Below, piece after piece: positions 29,054 through 37,622 of a stretch of DNA of 64,000 nt. The translations under genes were made by a program, and so were the position numbers. Below the pieces are notes generated by a model that did not search any database, had not been told where the DNA came from, and was given only the letters and a program-made list of their open reading frames with translations. Source of the stretch: Microbacterium sp. LWH13-1.2 (lineage in GTDB: Bacteria > Actinomycetota > Actinomycetes > Actinomycetales > Microbacteriaceae). Position 1 is the first letter of the stretch, and the number at the start of each line of letters is the position of its first letter. Where the stretch lies: assembly GCF_038397735.1 (NCBI RefSeq), contig NZ_CP151635.1, positions 186,001 through 250,000 of the forward strand, read 5' to 3'.

Positions 29054-29107
29054 AGCAGTCTCTCGCCGACGGCGCCCGCCGCGGTGATCATCACGAAAGG
29101 AAGAACA

Positions 29108-30148
29108 ATGACGTTTGCACGTAAGAAGATCGCGGGGTTCGCGGCGGTCGCCGTGGCCGCAGCGCTCGTGCTGACCGGCTGCGCCGACACCAGCGGCGGC
29201 TCGGACGGCTCGGGTGCGGAGGGTGGAGGATCCGACAACCTGTCGATCACGTTCCTGCCGAAGAACCTCGGCAACCCGTACTTCGACACCTCGAGCGAGG
29301 GCGGCAAGACCGCCGTCGACGAGTTCGGCGGCACGTTCGCCGAGGTCGGCCCTGCCGAGGCCACCCCCGACGCCCAGGTCAGCTACATCAACACCGCGAC
29401 ACAGCAGGCCGTCGGTGCGCTGGTCGTCTCGGCCAACGATCCGAAGGCGATCTGCGACGCGCTGAACGAGGCGCGTGACGCGGGCGTCAAGGTCGTCACC
29501 TTCGACTCCGACACCAACCCCGAGTGCCGCGACCTGTTCATCAACCAGGCCGACTCCGAGGGCATCGCCAAGGTGCAGGTCGACCTCATCGCCGACCAGA
29601 TCGGTGGAGCGGGCGAGGTCGCGATCCTGTCGGCATCGGCCAACGCGACCAACCAGAACGCCTGGATCGACCTGATGAAGGAGTATGTCGCCACCGAGTA
29701 CCCCGACATCACGATCGTCGAGACCGTCTACGGTGACGACGACGACCAGACCTCGTTCGACAAGACCGCGGCCCTGCTGCAGAGCCACCCGAACCTGAAG
29801 GGCATCATCTCGCCCACCACGGTCGGCATCGCGGCTGCCGCTCGCTACGTCTCGACCTCGGACTACAAGGGCAAGGTCGCGATCACCGGTCTCGGCACCC
29901 CGAACCAGATGCGCGAGTACGTCGAGGACGGCACCGTCACCGCGTTCGCGCTGTGGAACCCGGCCGACCTCGGCTACCTGGCAGCCTTCGCCTCGAAGGC
30001 TCTGATCGAGGGCGACATCACCGGCGAAGAGGGCGACACCTTCGAGGCCGGCGAGCTCGGCGAGTACACGGTGGGCGCCGACGGCGTCGTGCTGCTCGGC
30101 GACCCGTTCGAGTTCAACGCCGACAACATCGGCGACTTCGACTTCTGA
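29108..30148 (+). CDS. rhaS: Rhamnose ABC transporter substrate-binding lipoprotein
   Basis: 346 aa from ATG 29108 behind AAAGGAAG. The signal peptide ends in a lipobox LVLTGC (Cys25), then a Ser/Gly linker and a type I periplasmic-binding fold (ITFLPKNLGNPYFDTSS, VVTFDSDTNPECRDLFINQ) like RhaS/RbsB/LsrB. It would capture rhamnose outside the cell and deliver it to the two permeases. Last gene of the importer operon, followed by a strong terminator. Confidence 0.9.
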   Translation: MTFARKKIAGFAAVAVAAALVLTGCADTSGGSDGSGAEGGGSDNLSITFLPKNLGNPYFDTSSEGGKTAVDEFGGTFAEVGPAEATPDAQVSYINTATQQAVGALVVSANDPKAICDALNEARDAGVKVVTFDSDTNPECRDLFINQADSEGIAKVQVDLIADQIGGAGEVAILSASANATNQNAWIDLMKEYVATEYPDITIVETVYGDDDDQTSFDKTAALLQSHPNLKGIISPTTVGIAAAARYVSTSDYKGKVAITGLGTPNQMREYVEDGTVTAFALWNPADLGYLAAFASKALIEGDITGEEGDTFEAGELGEYTVGADGVVLLGDPFEFNADNIGDFDF

Positions 30149-30161
30149 GTCGGATTCGTGT

Positions 30162-30198
30162 GGGGCGTCGGAGCTTCGGCTCCGGCGCCCCCTTTTTT
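30162..30198 (+). terminator. Intrinsic terminator after the rhamnose importer operon
   Basis: Stem GGGGCGTCGGAGC with TTCG tetraloop and its complement (one G-T pair), followed by T6 at 30193-30198. This is a textbook Rho-independent terminator and one of the few in the window with a real T tract. Confidence 0.92.
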
Positions 30199-30255
30199 CG
30201 TGCGCCCGGGGGCCATGCCTTCGTCGGTGCTCGGCGCGGCCTCCCGGCCCGGGGT

Positions 30256-30341
30256 GCCCGGACGGCTGGCGAAAGTACGGATGGATGCCGGGACAGGGTG
30301 TTCTCGGCATCCATCCGGGGATCGGCCAGCCAAGTGTGCGG
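30256..30341. repeat. 86-bp palindromic repeat, copy 1
   Basis: Identical to copy 2 (30427-30512) except for one C/T change at position 8. Outer arms GGCTGGC and GCCAGCC and a perfect 13-bp inner stem CGGATGGATGCCG give a two-level hairpin. It lies between the convergent rhaS and rhaB genes, outside any recognised gene. Its outer arms match the element at 24181. Confidence 0.85.
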
Positions 30342-30426
30342 CGCGCGCCGCGGAGGTAGCCGGGTGGAGAGCGTCGATCGACGCATCCGTCTCCGAGGGG
30401 GTGCCGTGCTCCGTGCGGCCCGGCGC

Positions 30427-30512
30427 GCCCGGATGGCTGGCGAAAGTACGGATGGATGCCGGGACAGGGTGTTCTCGGCATCCATCCGGGGATCGGCCAG
30501 CCAAGTGTGCGG
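30427..30512. repeat. 86-bp palindromic repeat, copy 2
   Basis: Second copy, same orientation, 171 bases after copy 1; the sequence between the copies is not repeated. Same foldback structure as copy 1. The frame on either strand through both copies is open and would be an artefact if called as a protein. Rest of the 30149-30561 gap holds only the terminator and this repeat pair. Confidence 0.85.
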
Positions 30513-30561
30513 CTGGCTGCCCGTGGCCGGGACGGGACTCGGGGTGGGGGACGGGTGTGAG

Positions 30562-31959
30562 TCAGCGCGGGTCGAACCGCTCCGGCTCGTGAGTCGCGGC
30601 GACGAGGGCGCGCAGCTCCTCGAGCGAGGCCGGAGCAGCGCCGAGCGCGCGCGCCTGCACGAGCACGTTGCCGAGGGCCGTCGCCTCGACGGGGCCGGCC
30701 AGCACCGGAAGCCCGGTGCGGTCGGCCGTCGCCTGGCACAGCAGACGGTTCAGCGATCCGCCACCCACCAGATGGATGCTGTCGAGCTCGCGCCCCGAGA
30801 GATCGGATGCCGTCTGCACCGTATCCGCGAACGCTGTGGCGATCGACTCGACGATCGAGCGGGCGAAGGCGGGGCGCGTCGAGGGCGCCTGTGCTCCCAG
30901 GAGCGCCGCGATGCGCGAGGGCATGTCTCCCGGTGCGCTGAGCGAGGGGTCGTTCGCGTCGAACAGCGGCACGTCGCCCGTGACGGCGGAGGCCGCGGCC
31001 AGCAGCTCGGGCAGGTCGATCGACGTTCCGTCCTCCGCCTCCCACGCGCGCACGGTCTCGCTCAGCAGCCAGAGTCCCGTCACGTTGTGCAGGAAGCGAT
31101 AGCGCCGGTCGACGCCGAGCTCGTGCGTGAAGTTCGCCTCGCGCGCGGCGTCCGTCAGCACCGGCTCGGTCAGCTCGACGCCGACAAGGCCCCACGTGCC
31201 GCACGAGATGTACGCGGAGTGCGGCGTCGACAGGGGAGCGGCGACGACGGCGGACGCGGTGTCGTGCGAGCCGACCGCGATCACGGGCAGCTCCTTGCCG
31301 ATGCGCTCAGCCAGCTCGGGTCGCAGCATGCCGATGGCCTCGCCCGGATCGACGAGCGTGGGCAGGATGCCGGCCGGGATGCCGAGGCGCTCGGCCAGCT
31401 CGGTGTCCCACTCGCCCGATTCGACGCCGAGCAGCCCGGTGGTCGAGGCATTTGTGCGCTCGGCGACGGCCGTTCCGGTGAGCAGGAAGGCGATCAGGTC
31501 GGGGATGAGCAGCGCGGTGTCAGCATCGGCGAGGCGGCCGTCGACGCGGTACTGGTAGAGCGTGTTGAACGGCAGGAACTGCAGCCCGTTGCGCTGGTAC
31601 AGCTCGGCGAAGGGCGCGATCGCGTGCACCTCGTCGACCCCGCGCGCTGTGCGACCGTCGCGATAGTGGAATGGCTCGGCGAGAAGCTCGCCGTCTTTCA
31701 GCAGGCCGTAGTCGACCGCCCACGAGTCGATCCCGATGCTCTCGATGCCCGGCTCTCGGCGCACGGCCTCGGCAAGCCCTGCGACGACATGCTCGTAGAG
31801 TGCGCCGAAGTCCCAGTGCAGGCCGTCCTCGCGTTCGACGGGCCCGTTGGGGAACCGCGAGACGAGGTCGAGGTCGAGTCGGCCGTCGCCGATCCGCCCG
31901 ATCATGACGCGACCGCTGGTCGCCCCGAGGTCGACGGCGGCGACGGACCGCACCGTCAT
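30562..31959 (-). CDS. rhaB: Rhamnulokinase
   Basis: 465 aa, FGGY kinase fold. N-terminal ATP-binding AAVDLGATSGRVMIG (8-22) is the rhamnulokinase form of the motif, with IDSWAVDYGLL and a HDTASAVVAAP segment in the second domain and VGGGSLNRLLCQ in the nucleotide site. It phosphorylates L-rhamnulose to L-rhamnulose 1-phosphate. Its ATG overlaps the stop of the aldolase gene by 4 bases. Last gene of the catabolic operon. Confidence 0.93.
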   Translation of the reverse strand: MTVRSVAAVDLGATSGRVMIGRIGDGRLDLDLVSRFPNGPVEREDGLHWDFGALYEHVVAGLAEAVRREPGIESIGIDSWAVDYGLLKDGELLAEPFHYRDGRTARGVDEVHAIAPFAELYQRNGLQFLPFNTLYQYRVDGRLADADTALLIPDLIAFLLTGTAVAERTNASTTGLLGVESGEWDTELAERLGIPAGILPTLVDPGEAIGMLRPELAERIGKELPVIAVGSHDTASAVVAAPLSTPHSAYISCGTWGLVGVELTEPVLTDAAREANFTHELGVDRRYRFLHNVTGLWLLSETVRAWEAEDGTSIDLPELLAAASAVTGDVPLFDANDPSLSAPGDMPSRIAALLGAQAPSTRPAFARSIVESIATAFADTVQTASDLSGRELDSIHLVGGGSLNRLLCQATADRTGLPVLAGPVEATALGNVLVQARALGAAPASLEELRALVAATHEPERFDPR

Positions 31960-33992
31960 CGCAGGAACGCCGCGGCGACGCCGGAGTCGACCGGGATGTG
32001 CAGGCCCGTGGTGCGGCTGAGCTCGGGGCCCGTCAACACATAGACGGCATCCGCGACGTTCTCGGGAACGACCTCGCGCTTGAGGATCGTGCGGTTGGCG
32101 TAGAACTGACCGAGGTCCTCTTCGGCGACGCCGTAGGTCGCGGCGCGGTTCGCACCCCAGCCCGAGGCGAAGATGCCAGAGCCGCGCACGACGCCGTCGG
32201 GGTTGATGCCGTTGACGCGGATGCCGAACTCGCCGAGCTCGACGGCCAGCAGTCGCACCTGGTGGGCCTGGTCGGCCTTGGTCGCCGAGTACGCGATGTT
32301 GTTCGGGCCGGCGAAGACGGAGTTCTTCGACGAGATGTAGATGATGTCTCCGCCGAGCTTCTGGTCGATCAGCACGCGGGCTGCCGCCTTCGACACGAGG
32401 AACGAGCCCTTGGCCATGACGTCGTGCTGCAGGTCCCAGTCCTTCTCAGTGGTCTCGAGCAGCGGCTTCGACAGTGAGAGCCCGGCGTTGTTGACGACGA
32501 GGTCGACGCCGCCGAACGCGAGCACGGCGTCGTTCAGCGCGGCCTGGATCGCGTCGGCGTCGGCGACGTTCGCCGCGACGCCGATAGCGACGTCGGTGTT
32601 GCCGAGCTCGGCCGCGGCGGCCTGGGCCTTCTCGAGGTCGAGGTCGGCGATGACGACGCAGGCGCCCTCGGCCGCGAGGCGGGTGGCGATGGCCTTGCCG
32701 ATGCCGCTGGCAGCCCCGGTGACGAACGCGATGCGGCCCTGGTGCGACTTCGGCTTCGGCATGCGCTGCAGCTTCGCCTCTTCCAGTGCCCAGTACTCGA
32801 TGTCGAACTTCTCGGCGTCGGAGATGGGGGAGTAGGTCGACAGCGCCTCGGCCCCGCGCATCACGTTGATCGCGTTGACATAGAACTCGCCGGCGACGCG
32901 GGCTGTCTGCTTGTTCGCCCCGTACGAGAACATGCCGATGCCGGGAACGAGCACGATGAGCGGGTCGGCGCCGCGGATCGCCGGAGACTCGGCCGTCGCG
33001 TGCGCGTCGTAGTAGGCCTGGTAGTCGGCGCGGTACTCGGTGTGCAGCTCGTGCAGGCGGGCGATCTGCTCGTCGAGGGATGCGGTGACGGGCAGGTCGA
33101 GGATCAGCGGCTTGACCTTAGTGCGCAGGAAGTGGTCGGGGCAGCTGGTGCCGAGAGCGGCGAGCTCGGGGGCCCGGTCGGAGGCGAGGAAGTCGAGCAC
33201 GACGTCGGAGTCGGTGAAGTGGCCGACCATCGGCTTGTCGGTCGACGCGATGCCGCGGATGGTGCCGGCGAGGGCGGCGGCGCGCTCACGGCGCTCGGTT
33301 TCGGGGAGGGCCTCGAAGCCGGCACGGACACCGCCGAACGGGTCGGCCTTGCCGTTCGCCTCGATGTAGGCGGCGGCGGTGTCGATGATCCACAGCGAGT
33401 TCGCCTCGGCCTCCTCCGACGTATCGCCCCACGCCGTGATGCCATGGCCGCCGAGGATCGTGCCGATCGCCTGCGGGTTCTTCGCCTTGATCGCGGCGAT
33501 GTCGAGTCCGAGCTGGAAGCCGGGGCGGCGCCACGGAACCCACACGACCTTGTCGCCGAAGATCTTCGCCGTGAGCTCTTCACCGTCGGCGGCGGTCGCG
33601 ATGGCGATGCCGGAGTCGGGGTGCAGGTGGTCGACGTGTGCGGCATCGACGAGGCCGTGCATCGCGGTGTCGATCGACGGGGCGGCGCCACCCTTGCCGT
33701 GCAGGCAGTAGTCGAACGCGGCGACCATCTCGTCTTCGCGGTCGAGGCCCGGGTAGACGTCGACGAGTGCGCGCATGCGGTCGAGGCGGAGCACGGCGAG
33801 GCCCTGCTCCTTCAACGTGCCGAGGTCGCCACCGGATCCCTTGACCCACATCAGCTCGACCGGCTGACCCGTGACGGGGTCGGTCTCGGTGCCCTTCGCC
33901 GACGTGTTGCCGCCGGCGTAGTTGGTGTTCTTGGGGTCGGCGCCCAGGCGGTTCGACCGCTCGATGAGGGCGGCGGCGGTGGGGTTGGTCAT
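31956..33992 (-). CDS. rhaD: Bifunctional rhamnulose-1-phosphate aldolase / short-chain dehydrogenase
   Basis: 678 aa with two parts. Residues about 1-400 form a class II aldolase-like domain with AGGNTSAKG near the start and zinc-type HVDHLHPDSG near 117. Residues about 415-678 form a short-chain dehydrogenase with GAASGIGKA (about 422) and the active-site YSATK. The first part splits L-rhamnulose 1-phosphate into DHAP and L-lactaldehyde; the second probably oxidises lactaldehyde. This fusion (often called RhaE/RhaEW) is known from actinobacteria, Bacillus and alphaproteobacteria. ATGA overlaps couple it to the esterase and kinase genes. Confidence 0.92.
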   Translation of the reverse strand: MTNPTAAALIERSNRLGADPKNTNYAGGNTSAKGTETDPVTGQPVELMWVKGSGGDLGTLKEQGLAVLRLDRMRALVDVYPGLDREDEMVAAFDYCLHGKGGAAPSIDTAMHGLVDAAHVDHLHPDSGIAIATAADGEELTAKIFGDKVVWVPWRRPGFQLGLDIAAIKAKNPQAIGTILGGHGITAWGDTSEEAEANSLWIIDTAAAYIEANGKADPFGGVRAGFEALPETERRERAAALAGTIRGIASTDKPMVGHFTDSDVVLDFLASDRAPELAALGTSCPDHFLRTKVKPLILDLPVTASLDEQIARLHELHTEYRADYQAYYDAHATAESPAIRGADPLIVLVPGIGMFSYGANKQTARVAGEFYVNAINVMRGAEALSTYSPISDAEKFDIEYWALEEAKLQRMPKPKSHQGRIAFVTGAASGIGKAIATRLAAEGACVVIADLDLEKAQAAAAELGNTDVAIGVAANVADADAIQAALNDAVLAFGGVDLVVNNAGLSLSKPLLETTEKDWDLQHDVMAKGSFLVSKAAARVLIDQKLGGDIIYISSKNSVFAGPNNIAYSATKADQAHQVRLLAVELGEFGIRVNGINPDGVVRGSGIFASGWGANRAATYGVAEEDLGQFYANRTILKREVVPENVADAVYVLTGPELSRTTGLHIPVDSGVAAAFLR

Positions 33993-34843
33993 GGCTGTTC
34001 CTTGTTCTCGGGAGAAGTGGCGAGGATGCGGGCGGCGAAGCGGTCGATGGATGCTGTCGCCCCCGCGTGTTCCGGTCGGTTGAGGTGGCCGTGGCGGGTG
34101 CCAGGCTCGGTCGAGATGTCGAGGTCGACACCGGCGGATCGCAATGAGGCGCCGAAGGCCTCACCCGAGACGCGCAGCTCGTCGACCTCGTCGTTGATCA
34201 TGATCGTGGCGGGGAAGCGTGAGAGCTCATCGACCGACGCGGTGCCGGGCACCGCGTAGACGTCGGCATCGTCGACAGAGCCGCCAAGGTAGTTCTCGTA
34301 CATGACCCGAACGGGGTCTGGGCCGAACGTGTCGGCCTCCGGATCCGCGTCGAGCGCTGCGCGCAGCGTCGCATCCGGTGCGCCCTGCACGGCGTGCAGC
34401 GTCGGATAGGCGAGCACCGCGAGAACGGGGACGGGTCCGGAACCGTGGCTCATCCGCAGAGCTGCGCCTGTCGCGAGGTTGCCGCCGGCGCTCGCTCCAC
34501 CGATCGACCACGGGCCCTCTGCGAGACCCGAGTCGACCGCCCAGCGGAAGGCGTGCTCGACCTCGTCGGAGGCGACCGGATAGTGCACGCCGGCACGTTC
34601 CGGGGAGCCGGCCGCCGCAGCCCAGGTGCGAGGGAACGGCGCCAGCGCATAGTCCACCGAGACCACGACGATGCCCCGGTCGGCGAAGCTCCGTGCGACC
34701 CAGTCGGCCTCCGGCATCTCGAGCTCGCCGGCGGCGAACCCTCCGCCGTGCGCCCAGACGAGTCCGGGTCCGGCAGGCTTCTCCGGCTCGTACACGCGGA
34801 CGCGCAGCGGTCCGTGAGGTCCGTCGAGCACCTGGTCGCTCAC
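33989..34843 (-). CDS. Alpha/beta hydrolase-3 family esterase in the rhamnose operon
   Basis: 284 aa from GTG 34843, chosen for the AAGGA site eight bases upstream; an ATG further up lies within a hairpin. Hormone-sensitive-lipase type: oxyanion-hole HGGG at 32-35, nucleophile Ser118 in GGASAGGN, and a C-terminal GHLN segment supplying the catalytic His. Likely a short-chain carboxylesterase. In a rhamnose operon it may remove acetyl groups from rhamnose or a rhamnoside; that is inference. Overlaps the aldolase gene by 4 bases. Confidence 0.8.
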   Translation of the reverse strand: MSDQVLDGPHGPLRVRVYEPEKPAGPGLVWAHGGGFAAGELEMPEADWVARSFADRGIVVVSVDYALAPFPRTWAAAAGSPERAGVHYPVASDEVEHAFRWAVDSGLAEGPWSIGGASAGGNLATGAALRMSHGSGPVPVLAVLAYPTLHAVQGAPDATLRAALDADPEADTFGPDPVRVMYENYLGGSVDDADVYAVPGTASVDELSRFPATIMINDEVDELRVSGEAFGASLRSAGVDLDISTEPGTRHGHLNRPEHAGATASIDRFAARILATSPENKEQP

Positions 34844-34869
34844 AGCATCCGTCCTTCTGTGGGTGGGGC

Positions 34870-34903
34870 GTCGGGATGCGGGGATCGGCTCCCGCATCCC
34901 GAC
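34870..34903 (-). other. Intercistronic hairpin inside the rhamnose operon
   Basis: A perfect 13-bp inverted repeat GTCGGGATGCGGG around an 8-base loop, between the isomerase and esterase genes on the transcribed strand. No T tract follows, so full termination is unlikely. It could stabilise the upstream rhaM-rhaI part of the mRNA or attenuate downstream expression. Confidence 0.7.
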
Positions 34904-34928
34904 GGGTCTCATGGGTCAGCGGACGAGG

Positions 34929-36095
34929 TTACGCGCCCCAGCCGGCCTGCACACCGCCGACGCGCTCGGCGGCGATCTTCTGCTGGTAGCCCGACTCGGC
35001 GTAGGCCGCCATCGGGTCGGCGGCGAGCCCGCGCGACTCGCGCCACTCGGCGAGAGCCGGGCGCACGTCGGTGTAGAACGCGTCCATGAAGACGGCGTTC
35101 GCAGCCAGCACGTCGCCGGACTTCTGTGCGGCGGACAGTGCCTCGCGGTCGACGATCAGCGCGCGCGCCGTCATCTCCTGCACGTTGAGCACCGAGCGGA
35201 TCTGACCGGGGATCTTGTCTTCGACGTTGTGGCACTGGTCGAGCATGAACGCCACGTCGGGGTTGTTGAGGCCGCCGCCGCGGACGACCTCGAACAGGAT
35301 GCGGAACAGCTGGAACGGGTCGGCCGCGCCGACGATCAGGTCGTCGTCGGCGTAGAAACGCGAGTTGAAGTCGAACGAGCCGAGCTTGCCGAGGCGCAGC
35401 AGCTGCATGACGATGAACTCGATGTTCGTGCCGGGGGCGTGGTGGCCCGTGTCGAGGCACACCATCGCCTTGTCGCCGAGGGAGGAGACCTGAGCGTACG
35501 ACGTGCCCCAGTCGGGAACATCGGTGTGATAGAACGCCGGCTCGAAGAACTTGTACTCGAGCACGAGGCGCTGGTCGTCGCCGAGGCGGGCGTAGATCTG
35601 CTGCAGCGACTCCTGCAGGCGGTCCTGGCGACCGCGCAGGTCGGCCTGGCCCGGGTAGTTCGAGCCCTCTGCGAGCCAGATCTTCAGGTCGCGGCTGCCC
35701 GTGGCATCCATCACGTCGATGCAGGCGAGGTGGTGGTCGATCGCCTTCTGGCGGATCGTCGGGTCTTCATGCGTCAGGGCGCCGAACTTGTAGTCGTCGT
35801 CCTGGAAGGTGTTGGAGTTGACCGTGCCGAGGGTCACGCCGAGGTCTTCGGCATGCTTGCGCAGATCCGAGAACGAATCGACGAGGTCCCACGGGATGTG
35901 CAGCGCCACCGAGGGAGCGAGCGCGGTGTAGGTGTTGACCTGCGCGGCGTCCGCGATCTTCTCCCACGGGTCGCGCGGCGTGCCGGGCGTGCCGAACACC
36001 TTGAAGCGGGTGCCGGAGTTGCCGAACGCCCAACTGGGGAGCTCGATGCCCTGCTGCTCGAGAGCGGCGAGGTTGTCGGACGAGAGGATGCTCAT
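34929..36095 (-). CDS. rhaI: L-rhamnose isomerase
   Basis: 388 aa, TIM-barrel isomerase of the RhaI type seen in rhizobia and actinobacteria rather than E. coli RhaA. Characteristic segments are NTYTALAPSVALHIPWDLVD, a KIWLAEGSNYPGQ stretch, VCLDTGHHAPGTNIEF and SFDFNSRFYADDD, which contribute metal ligands. It converts L-rhamnose to L-rhamnulose. ATG 36095 overlaps the mutarotase stop (ATGA). A hairpin follows the gene. Confidence 0.95.
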   Translation of the reverse strand: MSILSSDNLAALEQQGIELPSWAFGNSGTRFKVFGTPGTPRDPWEKIADAAQVNTYTALAPSVALHIPWDLVDSFSDLRKHAEDLGVTLGTVNSNTFQDDDYKFGALTHEDPTIRQKAIDHHLACIDVMDATGSRDLKIWLAEGSNYPGQADLRGRQDRLQESLQQIYARLGDDQRLVLEYKFFEPAFYHTDVPDWGTSYAQVSSLGDKAMVCLDTGHHAPGTNIEFIVMQLLRLGKLGSFDFNSRFYADDDLIVGAADPFQLFRILFEVVRGGGLNNPDVAFMLDQCHNVEDKIPGQIRSVLNVQEMTARALIVDREALSAAQKSGDVLAANAVFMDAFYTDVRPALAEWRESRGLAADPMAAYAESGYQQKIAAERVGGVQAGWGA

Positions 36096-36493
36096 GAGGC
36101 GCTGCCTTCGGTGTCGTTGCGGGTGTCGTTGTCATCGATGTCGGATGCTGCGGAGTCGCCGGCGTCGGCGAGCTGGTCTTCGAGGTGGAACACCTCGGTG
36201 AGTGCGGTGGCTGCCTGGTCGGGACGACCGTCGAGATCGATGAAGAAGCGGCCCATCTCGGCCTCCCACCGCGCGGCGACGGCGGAGGCGGCGAGGTAGG
36301 CCTGCGCCGCGGCATCGTCATCGGTCTCGTAGTAGCCGATGAGCGTGCCGCCGTCGGCGAGGAACAGCGAGTAGTTGCGGCGGCCTGCGGCCGCGATCTC
36401 GGCCAGCATCTCGGGCCAGACGGGCGAGTGACGGGCGAGGTATTCGTCGAGCAGCTCAGGACGCACCTGCAACTGGAACGCGACGCGGGTCAT
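36092..36493 (-). CDS. rhaM: L-rhamnose mutarotase
   Basis: 133 aa; the first 105 residues match the RhaM (RhaU) fold, with AFQLQVRPELLDEY, HSPVWPEM and NYSLFL, including the His and Tyr/Trp residues typical of the family. It interconverts alpha and beta rhamnopyranose. About 28 extra residues at the end are Asp/Ser/Thr-rich and probably disordered. First gene of the catabolic operon, with a near-consensus promoter and LacI-type operator upstream. Confidence 0.92.
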   Translation of the reverse strand: MTRVAFQLQVRPELLDEYLARHSPVWPEMLAEIAAAGRRNYSLFLADGGTLIGYYETDDDAAAQAYLAASAVAARWEAEMGRFFIDLDGRPDQAATALTEVFHLEDQLADAGDSAASDIDDNDTRNDTEGSAS

Positions 36494-36520
36494 GATGGTT
36501 CTCTCTTCATCGAGGAGTTT

Positions 36521-36574
36521 TGAATCGTTTCATTCAATGGTCACAACATTAGACACGAGCGGTCGTCGTGTCAA
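36521..36574 (-). promoter_or_regulatory. Promoter and LacI operator of the rhamnose catabolic operon
   Basis: On the minus strand TTGACA (36574-36569), 17-bp spacer, TAATGT (36551-36546): almost a perfect primary sigma promoter. TGAATCGTTTCA (plus 36521-36532), one base from the palindrome at 25387, lies 13 bases after the -10 box, the same relative place as there. Confidence 0.8.
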
Positions 36575-36588
36575 GTGAGCGCGGATGT

Positions 36589-37554
36589 CTAGAGCGCGCT
36601 CACCACCGCATTGTCGAGCTCGTCGGCGTCGACGCCGGGACGGACGGCGGCGTTGGTGAGCAGCACCCAGGCCACTCCGGCGCCGGGGTGCACCCAGAAC
36701 TCGGTGCCGGCCCATCCGCCGTGGCCGAAGACGTCGCGGTCGACGAGCCCGGGTGCCCGAGACCGCAGGTTGAACGTGAAGCCCCAGTCCTGACCGCGCT
36801 CGTCGGGGTACGGGTCGAGGCGCGGGATGTCTCCCGTGAGCGGGCGCCGCATCATGGCGAGACCAGCCGGAGAGAGGATGCCGTCGCGGCCGCCCCGGTC
36901 GATGCGCAGCAGCTCGGCGCCGAGGTGAAGCAGGTCCTCGGCTCTGCCCAGCAGGCCTGCACCCGGTGCCCGTGTGGCGTGGAATCGATCGAGGTCGAGT
37001 CCTCCTGCCGCAGCGTCAGGCACGCCGACCGACTGCGCGGTGTCGAGAGTCAGGCCGATCGCGCCGATGCGATGTGCCCAGTCGAGAGTGCCGTCATCCC
37101 AGGTCTTGTCGGTCGCATGTTCGATCAGCGCCGCGATGCCCTCGAAGGCGAGGGTCGAATAGCGCGAGGCTGTTCCGGCCGCGAAGTCGCGTCCTCTGGT
37201 GAGCAGTTCGTGTCGCAAAGGCAGGGCCGTGTCGAGCGCGGGCTCGGAGATCCCCGACGTGTGTGAGGCGAGATGCCACAGGCGCACGACGTCATCGCGG
37301 GAGGATCCGAAGGCGGGGAGCGCATCGGTCAGGGGAGTGTTCGGGGTGAGCAGGCCGCGCTCGATCGCCCTTGCCGCCGTGATGCCGGTCAGGACCTTGG
37401 TGATCGAGAACAGCGGGTAGACGGCATCCGTGGCAGCGCCGAAGCCGTCGAGGCCGACGATGCCGTCGGCCGTCGCGATACCGACGACGGCGGTGGGCAA
37501 TCGCTCGGCGTGCACGTGGCGGCGGGCCCAGTCGAACGCTGCGTCGAAGGTCAT
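36589..37554 (-). CDS. Serine hydrolase (beta-lactamase / class C-like fold)
   Basis: 321 aa without a clear signal peptide. The nucleophile motif is Ser50-x-x-Lys53 (FSITK), and a Tyr-Ser-Thr-Leu segment near residue 150 stands for the YxN-type motif; the C-terminal HGGWAGTEFWVHP is common in this family. Such enzymes are esterases, D-aminopeptidases or related hydrolases; antibiotic resistance should not be assumed. It follows the rhamnose operon promoter region in the same strand direction but is upstream of it, so it is probably a separate unit or read upstream. Confidence 0.8.
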   Translation of the reverse strand: MTFDAAFDWARRHVHAERLPTAVVGIATADGIVGLDGFGAATDAVYPLFSITKVLTGITAARAIERGLLTPNTPLTDALPAFGSSRDDVVRLWHLASHTSGISEPALDTALPLRHELLTRGRDFAAGTASRYSTLAFEGIAALIEHATDKTWDDGTLDWAHRIGAIGLTLDTAQSVGVPDAAAGGLDLDRFHATRAPGAGLLGRAEDLLHLGAELLRIDRGGRDGILSPAGLAMMRRPLTGDIPRLDPYPDERGQDWGFTFNLRSRAPGLVDRDVFGHGGWAGTEFWVHPGAGVAWVLLTNAAVRPGVDADELDNAVVSAL

Positions 37555-37610
37555 GAGTGTGCTCCCGGCCGGATCAGGTCGTCGCGCTTCCCTGGCGACG
37601 ATGGTGACTC

Positions 37611-37616
37611 TACGAT
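37611..37616 (+). promoter_or_regulatory. -10 box of the ABC exporter gene
   Basis: TACGAT ends six bases before the ATG at 37623, which predicts a leaderless mRNA. No ribosome site is seen between them. Confidence 0.5.
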
Positions 37617-37622
37617 AGGACC

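Noticed and set aside
28703..31204. An 833-codon minus-strand open frame covering the end of rhaQ, rhaS and the 86-bp repeats
   Set aside because: It lies opposite well-supported importer genes, has low-complexity Arg/Gly composition, and its repeated peptide is just the translated palindrome.
36589..37554. Beta-lactamase resistance gene
   Set aside because: The SxxK fold is shared by many esterases and peptidases; there is no signal peptide and no resistance context.
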